From NCBI GenBank assembly GCA_947623455.1, contig OX392532.1, positions 30,912,792-30,976,791 on the forward strand: DNA of 64,000 nt, in the 5' to 3' direction. Below the pieces are notes generated by a model. The model made no database searches. It had not been told where the DNA came from and saw only the letters and a program-made list of their open reading frames with translations. Below, piece after piece: positions 45,421 through 58,139 of the stretch (within the stretch, counting starts at the first letter, position 1; every line of letters begins with the position of its first letter). The position numbers and the translations under genes were made by a program. Source of the stretch: Mimachlamys varia (lineage: Eukaryota > Mollusca > Bivalvia > Pectinida > Pectinidae).

Positions 45421-45990
45421 ACTAGTATAAAGTAAACCCTAAATCGGAATGTACATGTTAACCATATCTTCAACATCAAAAACTAAGCGGTTCTTGCACC
45501 ACATTTAGCTTACGTGAAGAGGTTTTTGCACCACAGGCGCAGTGATGATGTATTTTCTAGTAAATGTTGAGATCAACAAAAGCTACAACACGCGGAACAC
45601 CATCAACACACACTGCCCAAGTTAACCGTTTAAACACTCGCCTTTCTGATCGTCAATGGAGTATTCAGTTACACGCTTTAGGTGTCAGTATAAGAGTATT
45701 AAAGAGCCGTCCAATTGAGGTAGAAAAGTTATCGCCAAACTGGAACTTAAAGGGACCGATATACATAGAGTAGGACACAAGTGGTTTGTTAAAAGGTGAA
45801 ACTATCATAAGATGGACGGTTTCACGCTGGCAGATTTCAGAGTGTAAAATTATGAAAATAAGCACTCCTCATGACAAATCTTACGATAGATACGTTAGCA
45901 TTGATCAGTATGCTGCACACATTGCATTAAACGTTTCTAGCTTCCAGTTATTTAATGATTAACTTCAATCTATTTTTATGTTATTGTGCT
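45421..45990. other. intergenic, no feature recognised
   Basis: An open frame at 45564-45773 (TPSTHTAQVNRLNTRLSDRQ) is unrecognised and has no gene context. Confidence 0.25.
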
Positions 45991-45994
45991 ATTA

Positions 45995-46310
45995 CACAAA
46001 AAATCTGAATGCATTTCAAATAAACCGCAAAGCAGTTTATGATAAGTGATTTCGTATGTTATGGCTCAAAAACATAAAAAATAGATTGAACATAATCCTT
46101 ATAATTTAATCTTTTGTACATATTCCTTGTGAAAATTCATTTTTATTGAGGGACTCTTCCCTCTCAGATATTATTACGATGTTGTATCAGCAAATCAAAT
46201 GCGACGTTACAAATGGTGACGCCATTCTTTTACCTAACGAGATGATACCACAAATGTTTCAGCCAATCAAAATGCCTCTTATACACAAGATTGAATGATT
46301 TACACTATAT
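45995..46310. repeat. dispersed repeat with 'aataaaccgcraag' motif
   Basis: Shares 'aaataaaccgc.aagc.gttta', 'aaaaatagatt' and 'caaatgcgacgttac.aa' with 50281-50590. The latter is an insertion relative to the duplicate at 55640, so this is a mobile, non-coding element. Confidence 0.6.
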
Positions 46311-46435
46311 TAGAGTATATCCTGTATATATTTTTACTTTGCTATATTAGCATGTACATATTTTACACTGACATACTGCTTTAACCATCATAAGAAATAC
46401 TTTTTATAAATTTATATTCAAATACTAATGTCTGT

Positions 46436-46655
46436 GAGGGCAGCGGTGGCGGAGTAATTAAGGTGTTCTGACATTCTACCACTAGCCCTCCACCTCTTGG
46501 TTGCGAGTTCGCATCTCACGTGGGGCAGTTGCCAGGAACTGACCGTAGGTCGGTGTTTTTTCCCGGGTACTCCGGCTTTCCTCCCACCTTCAAAACCTGG
46601 CACGTCCTTAAATGACGCTGGCTGTTAATAGGACGTAAAACAAAATCAACCAAAC
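46436..46655 (+). mobile_element. SINE with 'cgggtactccggctttcctcc' core
   Basis: The head is 'gcagcggtggcggagt' with a degenerate B box 'gcgagttcgcatctc'. The core has 'tttttcccgggtactccggc' and the end is 'ttaataggacgtaaaac..accaaac'. The core and tail match a SINE type known from bivalves and other invertebrates (memory, unverified). Confidence 0.75.
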
Positions 46656-48480
46656 TGATAACTTATATAATTATGTGTTCCTCTGCTTTTGTATCTGAAT
46701 TTTGTTTAGCTTTAAAATTAAATTAAATTAAACAGTCCTGTGATATCTGCCTGTCATTTTGATATTTTGCTTCATCTGCATGCTGTTATCTATGTTATTT
46801 ATCATTTGTACATCCCATTTGTTTGTCGCAATACTAGCAATACAGTGCTAATTTGTATTATGTTAAATATGCGACTTTACATAAAAACATTCTTGTATCC
46901 TGTATCAAGTAAGGTAACATAATTAACAAGGTAAGAGTTGAATACATCTGCTACAAGGATACGGCTTGATTTCCTGCCTAGACATGGTATCAGTGGGCCT
47001 CGTAACTTTCACCAATTATATCATGATTTAAGATATTAAAAGGAAACGTATGGCACACAGGGTGATAAAACTGCGTCACAATACATGCCAATCTCGGCTG
47101 AACTAGTTAACGTAAATGACCATTAAGTTTATCTATGGAAATTACCGAACATGTCTCTACATAGCCTAATCTAGGATATGATAAAATGTGGAGTAGAAGT
47201 TTTCTAACTTACTATATATGGTATATATATACACATACGGCAAATGTAAACTTTGATTGAAAGGGACTTTATGTTACCAAACAAGATTTGAAATAACTAC
47301 GAAATTAGAATTTTGCCAAGAATTTTTATCATACTCATATACTTTACAAATAAAAAAATAAAAAAAAAACCAGTTATCATGACAAAATTTAAACTGAAAT
47401 CTATCATTAAAAGCAGGAATTTGAAGAAATAATTCCTCTGAAGTGAGAGCTGCCAAACTTTTGTATTTCCAGCCATTTTCCTGAGTTGTTTCCCTTTTAT
47501 ACCCCTGCCTTGGCCTTTAACATACCGTAACATATGTATAAAATGTTTAGTATGGAAATTAATGAAAGACGTGAGTTTGCAATATCAGTCTTATTGTAAT
47601 AATGATAAATACCGTAAGCAGTGAAGAGTTACTATCTTGTACTAATAATAAAGAACGTTAAACAGTGAAGAGATATTAACTATCAACAACAGAAGACACT
47701 CCTGCGTATAGTTATAGGATTCACACAACTAAAGCAGCTTATTACCAAGTGTTTCATGTAGTCCCTACCGAAAATTTGTTCCTGCTAAGTACAGTGATTC
47801 TGAGTAATCTAAATAGGTAATTGTTGACATATTCTGCATTGAATGAAATCTATGGATATTTAACTTTACACAAATGTATACTTTTGGTAGCTTTTGATAT
47901 GTGATGACGGATTGATATGGGGTCAATAGTCAGAAGATATTCAAGTTCCATTGAACTGGTTTCACATTTAAATTTCCGGTTGTCGAAGCAGACGCCTGTA
48001 GCGAGCTTAAATGCCACGGAACTCCTCATAAAATGTATACCCCTTGGAGCCTTTGCCATGTATGTATCTGTTAATTTAGACAGTTATCACTAGTGTGGAA
48101 CTTCAAATATTAAAGTTATTAGCTCGAAAGCTTAGTTATAACATATAGTAAATTATTTAATTGTGCGAGTCCTAATATGTCCTTTCTGAGTTCCTTAATT
48201 ATTCTCTCCGGATTCGATTCGGTTTTAAATACGCATGTATCATGAATGGGGGCATGTGTACTTCCGGTTTACCGCCAAAGCATCAATAGCACAACAAAAA
48301 TATGCAAAAAGAGCTGCTACGAATTTTCAGAGGTCATGTCTATCTTCATAGTACTGGTCAATAGAAATATCTTTTTTCAAAGTACCCTTTTTTTAGTTAT
48401 TTTTGTCCTGATTTACCGACATTTTACTCCAACAATGTTGATGAACTACCGATTTACCATTACAAGCTTAAATGCATACC
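46656..48480. other. AT-rich intergenic, no feature recognised
   Basis: No coding region, RNA gene or clear repeat identified. Confidence 0.3.
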
Positions 48481-48483
48481 TAA

Positions 48484-48624
48484 ATGTACCAAGTGACTGC
48501 CAAATCACGTGACATTCATTCCGGAAAGTTGTTTCTCGGAAACGACGTTTTCCTGGGTATTACCTGCACCGGCATTTTTGATGCTTTTGTAAATTCCAGA
48601 TTTCAGGCGGGTTATTGTATACCT
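48484..48624 (+). other. possible first exon with strong donor, low confidence
   Basis: ATG at 48484 opens a frame (MYQVTAKSRDIHSGKLFLG..) up to ATACCTG|GTGAGT near 48624. It is GC-richer than its surroundings and includes TCACGTGAC at about 48507. Everything to the right is repeats with no matching exon, so it may equally be a fragment or non-coding. Confidence 0.25.
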
Positions 48625-49130
48625 GGTGAGTACAAGTGTACTTTGTGTATTTGTCTTTGTATTAAATGTTTTTGAATGATGGATATCAGAGACATATATG
48701 AAGGAAAAGTTGTGTTTATTTTGTAAATATAGGTTTATATGTATAATTAAGCCATATATAACCTTATCAATGATTTATTTTGTTTACAAATACATGTATC
48801 AGGCGAGAGTACCTTACAGTTATTTCATTTGCTATTTTAATGCAATTGGAAACATTTAACATTTTATACCTCGCGATCTTGTTTTAATTTGGTACAAAAG
48901 TTACTGATAGTCCGCACAAATCATGTCCGGATGTTAATAATTGTATAGACCGCGGGCAATACACATGAAATTACGGTAATACTTTTAAAATAATTCCTTA
49001 TAGCGAGATCACTACAAGTCACTACAATGAAGCACTTTCTCCAGATAACGGAATAAATACGATATTTTGGGATTTATTCTAGCTTTCTCTTCTCAGACTG
49101 GATGCTGGGAGATGTTTAATCGTTAGTATA

Positions 49131-49625
49131 TGGGAGGATTTGTCGAGTGGTTAACACACCGGCCTTCCATGCAGGCGGCCAGGGTTCGATCCCCGTAATC
49201 GTCATACGCATGGAACATTCAGAGAAAGTGTTTTTCTCCTGCCCACACAACTCCAACAACCCAGGTGGAGTATAAAATGGTCTGGGGTGGGTGTTGCAGT
49301 ATCTGTGATGTAGCATTCAAGTGAGGTGGCACTCAAAAATATGCCATTGGAAACACGGTCCCACTACAAACAGAACATAATTCATCTCCAGCACACACAC
49401 ATATGGAGATATATGCCAGGTGGTATAGGACAAGTAGTTAGCGTCTGACAAGGCAGCTCCTGCGAACTCCTCAGAATTGTATTTGATAGAACTGTATCTG
49501 TTAATTGTATTGATTGTATGCGAATTGTACATCTATGTACTGTAAAGCGCTTTAGAGTGGCTTATGTTAGCTAGATAGGGCGCTATATCAAATGTTGTAT
49601 ATTTTAATTTTATTCATTTATTTAT
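49131..49625 (+). mobile_element. tRNA-derived SINE, 8-bp target duplication
   Basis: Same family as 22943-23465. A-box region 'tgtcgagtggttaacaca', B box 'agggttcgatcccc', tail 'aaagcgctttagagtgg', 'agggcgctatat'. Flanked by TTAGTATA at 49123-49130 and 49626-49633; the duplicate unit (about 55000) has the uninterrupted site. It entered after the duplication. Confidence 0.9.
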
Positions 49626-49649
49626 TTAGTATAGAATTATATATATATA

Positions 49650-50280
49650 TAAATATGCTTCTTTGCTTAATATAGCTAAGACAATATAGAGGATTCATAT
49701 ACTAATTATGATGTAGCCACGTTGAAAATGCCTAAACTGGAATACCATAGCCTACGCGTACCCGGTCACATTTAATGTAATTGCGTATAACTGATAACAG
49801 ACGATGGACATTTTAACAGACAGATTTTTTTTTTGGTCAAAAACAGTTTTGTTTACTCGGGCGAACAATAAATACATCATATTTATTAAACACAAATTAT
49901 TTGTGTACACGATATGAAATTTAATGACGAAAAGAAATGAGGGAAAATGTACCATTTGTAATTCAGAAAAGCTAATATATTAAGACTTTGGGGCAAGTGA
50001 TTTGGATATGATTATATTTCCTTAGTGCCTAACGTTGATGTTACGGTTATCAATAAATATTTACATTTGCCCTTCGTCCTTCCATTGTAATACATTTTGA
50101 AGGCAAATGTTATTACAAGACTATAACACCATTTACTATTGTGACTTCAGCAATCTCTATTGTGACGTCATCAATTTCATTGGTGTCTGCTGTCCAAAAA
50201 CTTTTAGAAATAACTTAACAAGCATAATTATTCAATCAAATGTAAATAAAAGTAATGGATGTTTTAGCAAATGTTGTTAC
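49650..50280. other. duplicated AT-rich spacer (unit 1)
   Basis: Matches about 55012-55640. It contains a short inverted pair 'gtaatacattttg..gcaaatgttattac'. No gene. Confidence 0.4.
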
Positions 50281-50590
50281 TAAAGGATAAACACAAAAAA
50301 ACTGGAATGTACTCGAAATAAACCGCGAAGCGGTTTATAATGAGAGTACACTCCGGTTTTTCGTGTTATAACCATAGAACATAAAAAATAGATTCAGGTT
50401 AATACTCATAATTTAATGTATACTCTGCAAAAATTCACTTTATCGATGGACTATTTTTCTCTTACAAATTATTTCAACAGCCAACCAAAAGCGACGTTAT
50501 AAACGGCGATGTCATTGTTTCCGTTATGGGCTGATAACACATTTTTTTAAGCCAATGAAAATGCTTGTTTCAAACAAGATTAAATTATAG
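50281..50590. mobile_element. 310-bp insertion relative to unit 2
   Basis: Unit 2 reads directly from 'gcaaatgttgttac' to 'agtcctataacac' (about 55640). Unit 1 has about 310 bp between them, related to 45995-46310. Just to the right, 'agtcctataacacatattgc' is inverted at 50665-50685. Confidence 0.7.
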
Positions 50591-51289
50591 TCCTATAACA
50601 CATATTGCTATATATTACAAGCTTAATAAAGCTCATAGGCTTCAATAAGTTTGTCATCAACGGCAATGTGTGTTATAGGACTGTTACAACATTTGATAAA
50701 CTTGCATTGCTTAAAAACTACGTTCACCACAATTTATTAAAAACATTAAAGCTTATTATATATCGCATATTATAAACCAGAATTTTAATATCATGTGAAG
50801 GCAAAGTTCAGTGCATTAGAACCATGTTCACATGTTGAGCAAATGTTCAAATAAAGAACTAATTGATAAATATTGATATGTCATATCTGTAATAGATAAA
50901 CCATTGTATACGTAGAAAGGCCACTTCATTAATTAATCATATGATGCTCATCTAATAATTTAATAATATAACCCTATAAAAGTGCGATCTAATCCCTAGT
51001 AAACAAAGTACTAATGAGCAAATGACAGCCTTCGAGTTGTTATTGCCAATGCATATCTTGGTGTTAGTCGGCACCGAGTTACTAAAACTTATAAACATTT
51101 TTACGCTTGGGTATGACGACAAACTTATCATTACGATGAAAATAGATATATGTTTTTCTCTTTTCTTATGAGCATGTATGTCTATAAATAGTAGAACTGT
51201 GAAAGTCGTGATACCTGCATATTTGAATATATTTGATACATTCACAACAACTGACAACACAAGAAACAGTTAATATCGGAAATTCACAA

Positions 51290-53288
51290 CACTTTTTACC
51301 ATTCATATACTAGGTGCTACTGCTTCAGTCTGAAATCAATCTTTGTCTCATAAGAAATTATTCTGTATCTTTGTGTGATATGAAGATAAAGGTTTTGGGT
51401 ATGTTCATTAGTGTGCTTACTTGTTCTGATTGACAATGATTGCTCAGTTCTCGTTTTGAGAATCTGATGTTTACTTGGCCATGACTAAGATTTACATGGC
51501 GGGTGCCGTCGATTACGCATAAGACGCTTTCTCTTTCGGAACACCTGGTATTATTCCTCTTGTACTTTTACAAGGGTTTCCATGTAAATCTTTCCTTTTG
51601 TCATATATTGCCCCTAGTTTAATCCATTTTGAGTTCTGCTTAGACTTTGCCATGCAAGTTGGACGTAAAATTTCACTTTTGACCCCAACAAAGGAGTACA
51701 AATGATCAGATTACTGTGATAAAATTAATTATTCTTATAGTTTTTCTTTGTTTAATTTGTGTTTTACGTCCTATTTAAAGCTAAGGCCATTTCAGTGTTC
51801 GAATAATCCTCGTTGTGCCGATTTAGACTGAATAGACCGTATCTATTAATAGGACACAAAACAAAATAAAACCAAACATTCTTATGAAAATCATATATCA
51901 CACACTAACATATAAACAAGTGTTTTCAAGACGTAAATGAGCATACGTCTATGAGAGCACCGGGATTTTAAAAGAAAATAATACAATTAGTAGTTTTGTT
52001 TTGAATTCTAGATCCCTCTTGAAATATATGTGATTTTGAATTTACAGTACTGGAAGGATAAACCAGTCCCCCCCCCCCCCCCCCCATCCCTCCCCCCTTC
52101 GCGTTACCCGCCAGTTAAATAAGTAACGCACAATATGTCGTCATTGCGAGTTATATCGTCACGTTATAACTACATAGCTTATTTCGTAACAGCTACGTGT
52201 GTGATATATGATTTAATAAGACTGTTTGGTTTTATTTTGTTTCGTGTCGTATTAATATATACGGTCTATTCAGTCTAAATCGGCACAACAAGGATTATTC
52301 AAACACTGAAATGGCCTTAACTTTAGCTCGTAATAACGACCAAGTGTATCTCGAAAAAACGGGTTTAATGACGAAATAATGTATCTCATAATAACGACTT
52401 AGCGTTACTCGTAATAACGAGATAAATACATTGTTTCGTGTGGTTCTTATTGGCCTTTGTAATTATATGCTGTCAGGATTTCTGAAATGTATTTAAAAAA
52501 TCCATAACCTCCACAGCCACAGTTATCTCATTTGAGTAGTGGCACGGTACATGATATATACATTTTCGTAGTACACAATTTGAAATTATACAGAACTAGT
52601 TTGATTTTACTTCTAAATACATAAATCAAAGGGGTTTTACGCACCTGACCCTTCTGCATTTACATTAGTTTAGAAATTTTAGATTCCTACCTATTGGCCC
52701 CTAGCCTCACCGAAGAGTCCTAGGAGGACGGAACAGCTGTATGGTGCAGTTTAATTCATTTTTTCGGTATGCTGTATCTATTACTAAATTTAAAAAGTGC
52801 AACACATGTGTGTGTTACATAATCTCTTTGATTAGTTGAATGGTTCTTTGCTGACGATACGTTATTTAATGTTTAATTGATTAATAAGTAATATTTATGA
52901 CACAGTTGCTATGTTGTTCGTGCAGGTTGTTAGTATAGTAAAAACACAAATGAGAGAATACCAAATTGTCAACAAAACCGAACTCAAATAGATTAAACTA
53001 GAGGAAAAATATGAACAAAGAAAAAAATTACATGGAGACCATTGTTTAAGTACAAATCTGTGTATTACAAAAGTTATTAATTATTCAGGGCAGTGAACAA
53101 ACTCGCAAAGTCATCATGAATTATGTAAAAGGTTCTTGTTACACAAACAATTAGTATTTTAATGTGACCTTTCGCAACTATTAAGGTTTCTTGCACTTTT
53201 CCACTTTTCCACAGATGATCATCAAAATTAATCATGCAATACTGAACAACACTGTTATATTAACTGTAGCAAAATATTAAATGACTGA
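51290..53288. mobile_element. 2.0-kb block absent from unit 2: retroelement tails and inverted repeat
   Basis: Contains a plus tail (about 51335-51640), an inverted repeat pair (separate entry), a run of 18 C (52068-52085), 'ctcgtaataacgag' repeats (52330-52435) and a minus tail (52945-53055). Unit 2 joins the flanking sequences directly near 56340. Confidence 0.7.
51783..52325. mobile_element. element bounded by ~100-bp inverted repeats
   Basis: 'aaggccatttcagtgttcga' through 'aataaaaccaaac' (51783-51877) is inverted at 52223-52318, with a few mismatches. The repeat ends resemble the 'ggacgtaaaacaaaat..aaccaaac' tail of the SINE at 46.4 kb, so this may be two SINE ends in inverted orientation. 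The interior has no ORF. Confidence 0.75.
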
Positions 53289-53984
53289 CATGTTTTCTTT
53301 CACAGTTTATATGGCAGTATTGACGTCATTGTCGGGTGTATGCAAATATTCTGATAATTGAAAGTTTTAGGGGGAAAACAGGGGAAGACTGCTGTCTCAA
53401 AGACACTAATTATGAGGCAGGATGTACGGTTACAGAAAAAAATGATTTTCCGCTAGATCAGACCTCATTTGGTTTCGTCTGTGTTAATATGAATATGCGG
53501 TCAATTTTAATATTTTTGTTCTCTACGTTTGTTTCCATTGCGCAGAACACACACAAGAAAAAAAGTCCGTTGTGACGGGTCACATATTATTAGCCTTTCA
53601 CGGTTATATGCAATGTTGAAATAAAAGGCGTCTATTCTATTTGAGCTAAGGATTCCAAACAAGACCTCCCAGAGGGATATTGGCGCCCACCATAGACAAT
53701 CTTCATTGGTTCTTATAAAATGTTTGAGATTTCTCCTTCTTTTTTCTTTCAAGTATTTAATTTTAGTTGCTGTATCTACGATTTGAGAGTTCCTCTCATT
53801 AATTAAAGATGGTAGGACATGAGCATTTTTTTCCGGAGGTTTTCTAAAATTTAAAAGGGCACAACTAGGCACAAGTATGGCCAAACCGCTTCAACACTGA
53901 ATATACAAAATCAAAAGGGAAATGTTGAGGAATTAGATTAGACATGTTTTCGTGAGCCTGTTTGCGTACAGGATAAATGTTACT

Positions 53985-54161
53985 TTACACAAATGGATAT
54001 GACCAAGGCCGTTTTCGTTGATGAAGCAGAATACGCGGAACACTTTGTTTTATTGTCTTATAATCTGTCAATGATATCCATGTAAATTTAATTTCGATAC
54101 GAAATATATCGATTCGGAGCTCGGATTATAGTTGGTTTGACGCTTTGCCCTTCTCGTTCTG

Positions 54162-54198
<37 letters not shown>

Positions 54199-54200
54199 AT
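53985..54200 (+). repeat. degenerate tail repeat and (TCTG)n microsatellite
   Basis: 'gttgatgaagcagaatacgc' marks a decayed retroelement tail. (TCTG)n followed by CT repeats fills 54161-54200. Confidence 0.65.
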
Positions 54201-54331
54201 CTGGGTTTCGTTGCTGTTTGTTTTTGAAGAAAAGCTGCCAACATTGACAGTAGTAATGACGCAGGGTTTACGATTACAAAAAGTTGTTTTCTGCTAGATC
54301 AATCCCAACTTAGTTTTGTGTTAATAGGACT

Positions 54332-54460
54332 ATGACGTCTTTTCTCATGGTTTTGCAACACCTAAGGTCATATGAAGAAAGGTGCATCCGCCGTTGTCTC
54401 GCTAGGCCCCTCTCTTCATACGACCGTAGATATTGCAAAAAAATTGAGAAAAGACGTCAT
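54332..54460. repeat. long stem-loop, copy 1
   Basis: 'atgacgtcttttctcatg', 'ttgcaac' and 'catatgaaga' on the left pair with 'tcttcatacg', 'attgcaa' and 'gagaaaagacgtcat' on the right, giving arms of about 50 nt around a 30-nt loop 'gcatccgccgttgtctcgct'. A second copy lies at 57652-57780. Confidence 0.8.
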
Positions 54461-56704
54461 TAGCGAGACATCGGTGGAATGGAAAAGACCACAAATAACT
54501 CCCAATTGCTGCGATTTGGGGAAACGTTATTGAACAGATTGTAACGTGCAGGCGGTTACCCATCCAACTACTGAGCACGCTCACCATTATTTAGCTATAT
54601 TGAGCGGGTCCCCGGCCAAAACCGCATGACTGGAAAATCTAGCTGACCAGTTAAGCAGTACTTTTACAAATATCAGGCGAGAGAACCTTACAGTTATTTC
54701 ATCTGCTATTTCAATGCAATTGGAAACATTTAGCAATTTATACCCCGCAATTTTGTTTTAATTTGGTACAAAAGTATCTGATAGCCCGCCCAAGTCATCT
54801 TCTGATGTAAATAGTTGTATAGCCCGCAGGCAATACACATGATGTTACGGTAATACTTTTAAAATAATTCCTTATATCGAGATCACTACAAGACGCTACA
54901 ATGCAATGCTTTCTCCTGATAATGGAATAAAAATGAGATTTTTGGATTTATTCTTGCTTTGTCTCCTCCTACTGGATGCGGGGATATGTTTGATTATTAG
55001 TTTCGAATTATATATGCTTCTTTGCTTCATATAGCTAAGACAGTATAGAGGATTCATATACTAGTTATGACGTAGCCACATTGAAATACCATAACTTACG
55101 CGTACCTGGTCACATAAAATGTAAATGCAAATAATTGATAACAGACGATGGACATTTAAACAGACAGATTATTAGACATCTATCTTTCATAAACAGAATT
55201 TTGACTCGGGCCAACAATATGTATATGATATTTATTTAGTAAACACAAATAATTTGTTCGCACGATATGAAATGGCTCTAAGGTAAAAAAATGAAATTTC
55301 ACATATTGTCAAAATATGTTTGTTTTGAAAAGTATTTAGAAATGCAACAGAAGAAAAAGCGTTAGCTAATACATTTGGGGCTTTGGAGCAAGTGATTTGG
55401 ATATGACTGTATTTCCTTATTGCCTATCGCTGATGTTACGGTTATCAATTAATATTTACATTTGCTCTTCGTCCTTCCATTGTAATGCATTTTGAAGGCA
55501 AATGTTATTACAAGACTGTAACATCATTTACTATTGTGACGTCATCACTTTCATTGGTGTCTGCTGTCCAAAAACTGTTAGAAATAACTATTCAATCAAA
55601 TGTAAATCAAAGCAATGAATGTGTTAGCAAATGTTGTTACAGTCCTATAACACATATTGCTATAGATGACAAGCTTAATAGAACTCGTATGCTTTAATAA
55701 GTTTGTCATCAACGGCAATGTGTGTTTTTGGACTGTTACAACATCTGCTAATCATTCATTGCTTGAATAAGTACGTTCACCACATTTTATAAAAAACATT
55801 AAAGCCAGCTCATTTGATATCGCTTATTATAAACCCGATTTTTAATATCATGTGAAGGCAAAGTTTAGTGCATTAGAACCATGTTCACATGTTGAGCAAA
55901 TGTTCAAATAAAGAACTAATTGATAAATAGTAATATGTCATATCTGTAATAAATAAACCATTGTATACGTAGAAAAGCAACTTCATTATTTAATCATATA
56001 ATGCTCATCTAATAATTCAATAATATAACCGTATAAAAGTGCGATCAAATCACTAGTAAACAAAGTACTAAAGAGCAATATACAGCCTTCGAGTTGTTAT
56101 TGCCTATGCATATCTTGGTGTTAGTCGGCATCAGGATACAAAAACTTAAAAACATGTTTACGCTTGGGTATGGCGACATACTTATCATTGCAATGAAAAT
56201 ACATCTATTCCTCTTTTCTTATGAGCATGTATGTCTATAAATAGTAAGAATGACAGTCGTGAACCTGTATATTCGAATATATTTTATACATTCACAACAA
56301 CTGACAACACAAGAAACAGTAAATATAGGAAATTCAAAACATGTTTTCTTTCACAGTATATATGGCAGTATTGACGTCATTGTCGGGTGTATGCAAATAT
56401 TCTTATAATTGAAAGTTTTAGGACAAAACAGGGAAAGACTGCTGTCTCAAAGACACTAATTATGAGGCAGAATGTACGGTAACAGAAAATGGTTTCCTGC
56501 TAGATCAGACCTCATTTGGCTTCGTCTGTGTTAATATGAATATGCGGTCATTTTTAATATTTTTGTTTGTTAAATTGGTGTCTGATGGTTGTGCAGCAGC
56601 TAAGGTCGTATGAAGAGGCAGTGGCCTAAAGAGACAGCGACTAATTGGAAATGTAGGGAAGCGAGAAAACATTAAATATTCATATTACAGGAATTTAGGG
56701 AAAG

Positions 56705-57200
56705 GTTTTTCTCTCATATCTCGCCATTTTGGATAGAGATTGCCCATGTAAGAAAGCTATGTAAGAAAAATCTATCTTACATAGCATTTCACGCGACGTG
56801 ACTCTGATGCCGGAAAGAGAAAATGACGGCGTGAACGAATTAAAACCTTTCACAAAATTTGAACCATAAACACCAGGAAAAGGAGATTAATTTTTCTGCA
56901 AATATAGGGTATGCTTAAACTCGCTGTCTAATTCGTTTTCGTCAAAAAAGCTCAAGGGAAAAGTTGAAATTTCAAAATGGTAGCCTGTTGAAACATATTT
57001 CATAGTTTTTGAGCTTATTCGGGTAGTTGATATGAGAGAAAAAGACTCTTTCATTATGTGTGTATGTAGGATAGGGATATTCCACCTTCGGGATCACAAA
57101 ATGTGGTAAAACCCTCGGCAAGCCTCGGGTTTCACCACATTATGTGACCCCTCGGTTGGAATATCCCTATCTTACATACACGCATATGAAAGAGTCTTAT
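56705..57200. mobile_element. 0.5-kb foldback element, inverted copy of 40131-40680
   Basis: Reading left to right it begins 'tttctctcatatctcgcc' and carries 'catagcatttcacgcgacgt', 'caaatatagggtatgcttaa' and 'attcgggtagttgatatg'. It ends in the palindrome 'gactctttcat..ggatagggatattccacc' and its inverse. The order is the reverse complement of the first copy. Confidence 0.8.
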
Positions 57201-57651
57201 AATATTGTTTCCATTGCGCTGAACAAACAAAAGAAAAAAAGTCCGTTCTGACGGGTCACATATTATTCGCTTTTCACGGTTAAATGCAATGTTGAAATAA
57301 AAGGCGTCTATTCTATTTGAGCTAAGGATTCCAAACAAGACCTCCCAGAGGGATATTGGCGCCCACCATAGACAATCTTCATTGGTTCTTATAAAATGTT
57401 TGATATTTTTCCTTCTTTTTTCTTTCAAGTATTTAATTTTAGTTTAATTTTTGTTCCTCTCATTAATTGAAAGATGGTAGCCTATGAACATTTTTTCCTA
57501 TGAACATGTTTTCGTTGTTTTCGGTTTCGTTGTTGTTTGTTTTTGAAGCAAAGCTGCCAACATTGACAATAGTAATGACGCAGGGTTTACGATTACAAAA
57601 AGTTGTTTTCTGCTAGATCAATCCCAACTTAGTTTCGTGTTAATAGGACTA

Positions 57652-57780
57652 TGACGTCTCTTCTCATGTTTTTGCAACATCAAAGGTCATATGAAGAGAG
57701 GTGCATCCGCCGTTGTCTCGCTAGGCTTCTCTCTTCATACGACCGTAGATGTTGCAAACACATGAGAAAAGACGTCATTA
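57652..57780. repeat. long stem-loop, copy 2
   Basis: Same structure as 54332-54460 with several paired differences (for example 'tgcaacatc'/'gatgttgca' here, 'tgcaacacc'/'atattgca' there), so pairing is slightly better in this copy. A run of 15 C follows the unit at 57943-57957. Confidence 0.8.
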
Positions 57781-58139
57781 GCGAGACATCGGTGGAATGG
57801 AAATACAGGGAAACATTTTGTAACAAGCAGGCGGTTACCCATCCAACTATTGAGTACGCTCACCGTTGCTTAACTTTCTTGAGAGCGGGTCCCCGGCTTA
57901 AACCGCATGACTAGGAAAGCTAGCTCACCAGTTAAGCAGTACTCCCCCCCCCCCCCCGATATATCTAGCTGGACATAACAATCTGTTCCATTCAGAATTA
58001 AGCTAGAGAATGGGTATATGTACAGGTATTATATTTGCAGTACATAAAATTTTCTGACTAAAATAGCAATACTGAGAAAACATAATTGAAAGTCAATTAT
58101 ACTGAAGCCATATTTCAAAATTGTATGATTTTCAACTTG

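Larger units (their letters stand above)
48785..54660. repeat. tandem segmental duplication, unit 1 (5.9 kb)
   Basis: Colinear with 54661-57944: 'tcaggcgagag..ccttacagt', 'gcttctttgctt.atatagc', 'ttcattggtgtctgctgtcc', 'caactgacaacacaagaaac', then 'atgttttctttcacagt' and onward to 'ccagttaagcagtact'. Unit 1 is longer because of insertions at 49131-49625, 50281-50590 and 51290-53288. Confidence 0.85.
54661..57944. repeat. tandem segmental duplication, unit 2 (3.3 kb)
   Basis: Partner of 48785-54660. Its main insertion relative to unit 1 is about 56575-57205, holding the inverted copy of the 40131-40680 element. Confidence 0.85.

Noticed and set aside
54332..54460. Pre-miRNA gene
   Set aside because: The stem is longer than typical and has interruptions, and it belongs to a repeated unit; kept only as a stem-loop pending small-RNA evidence.
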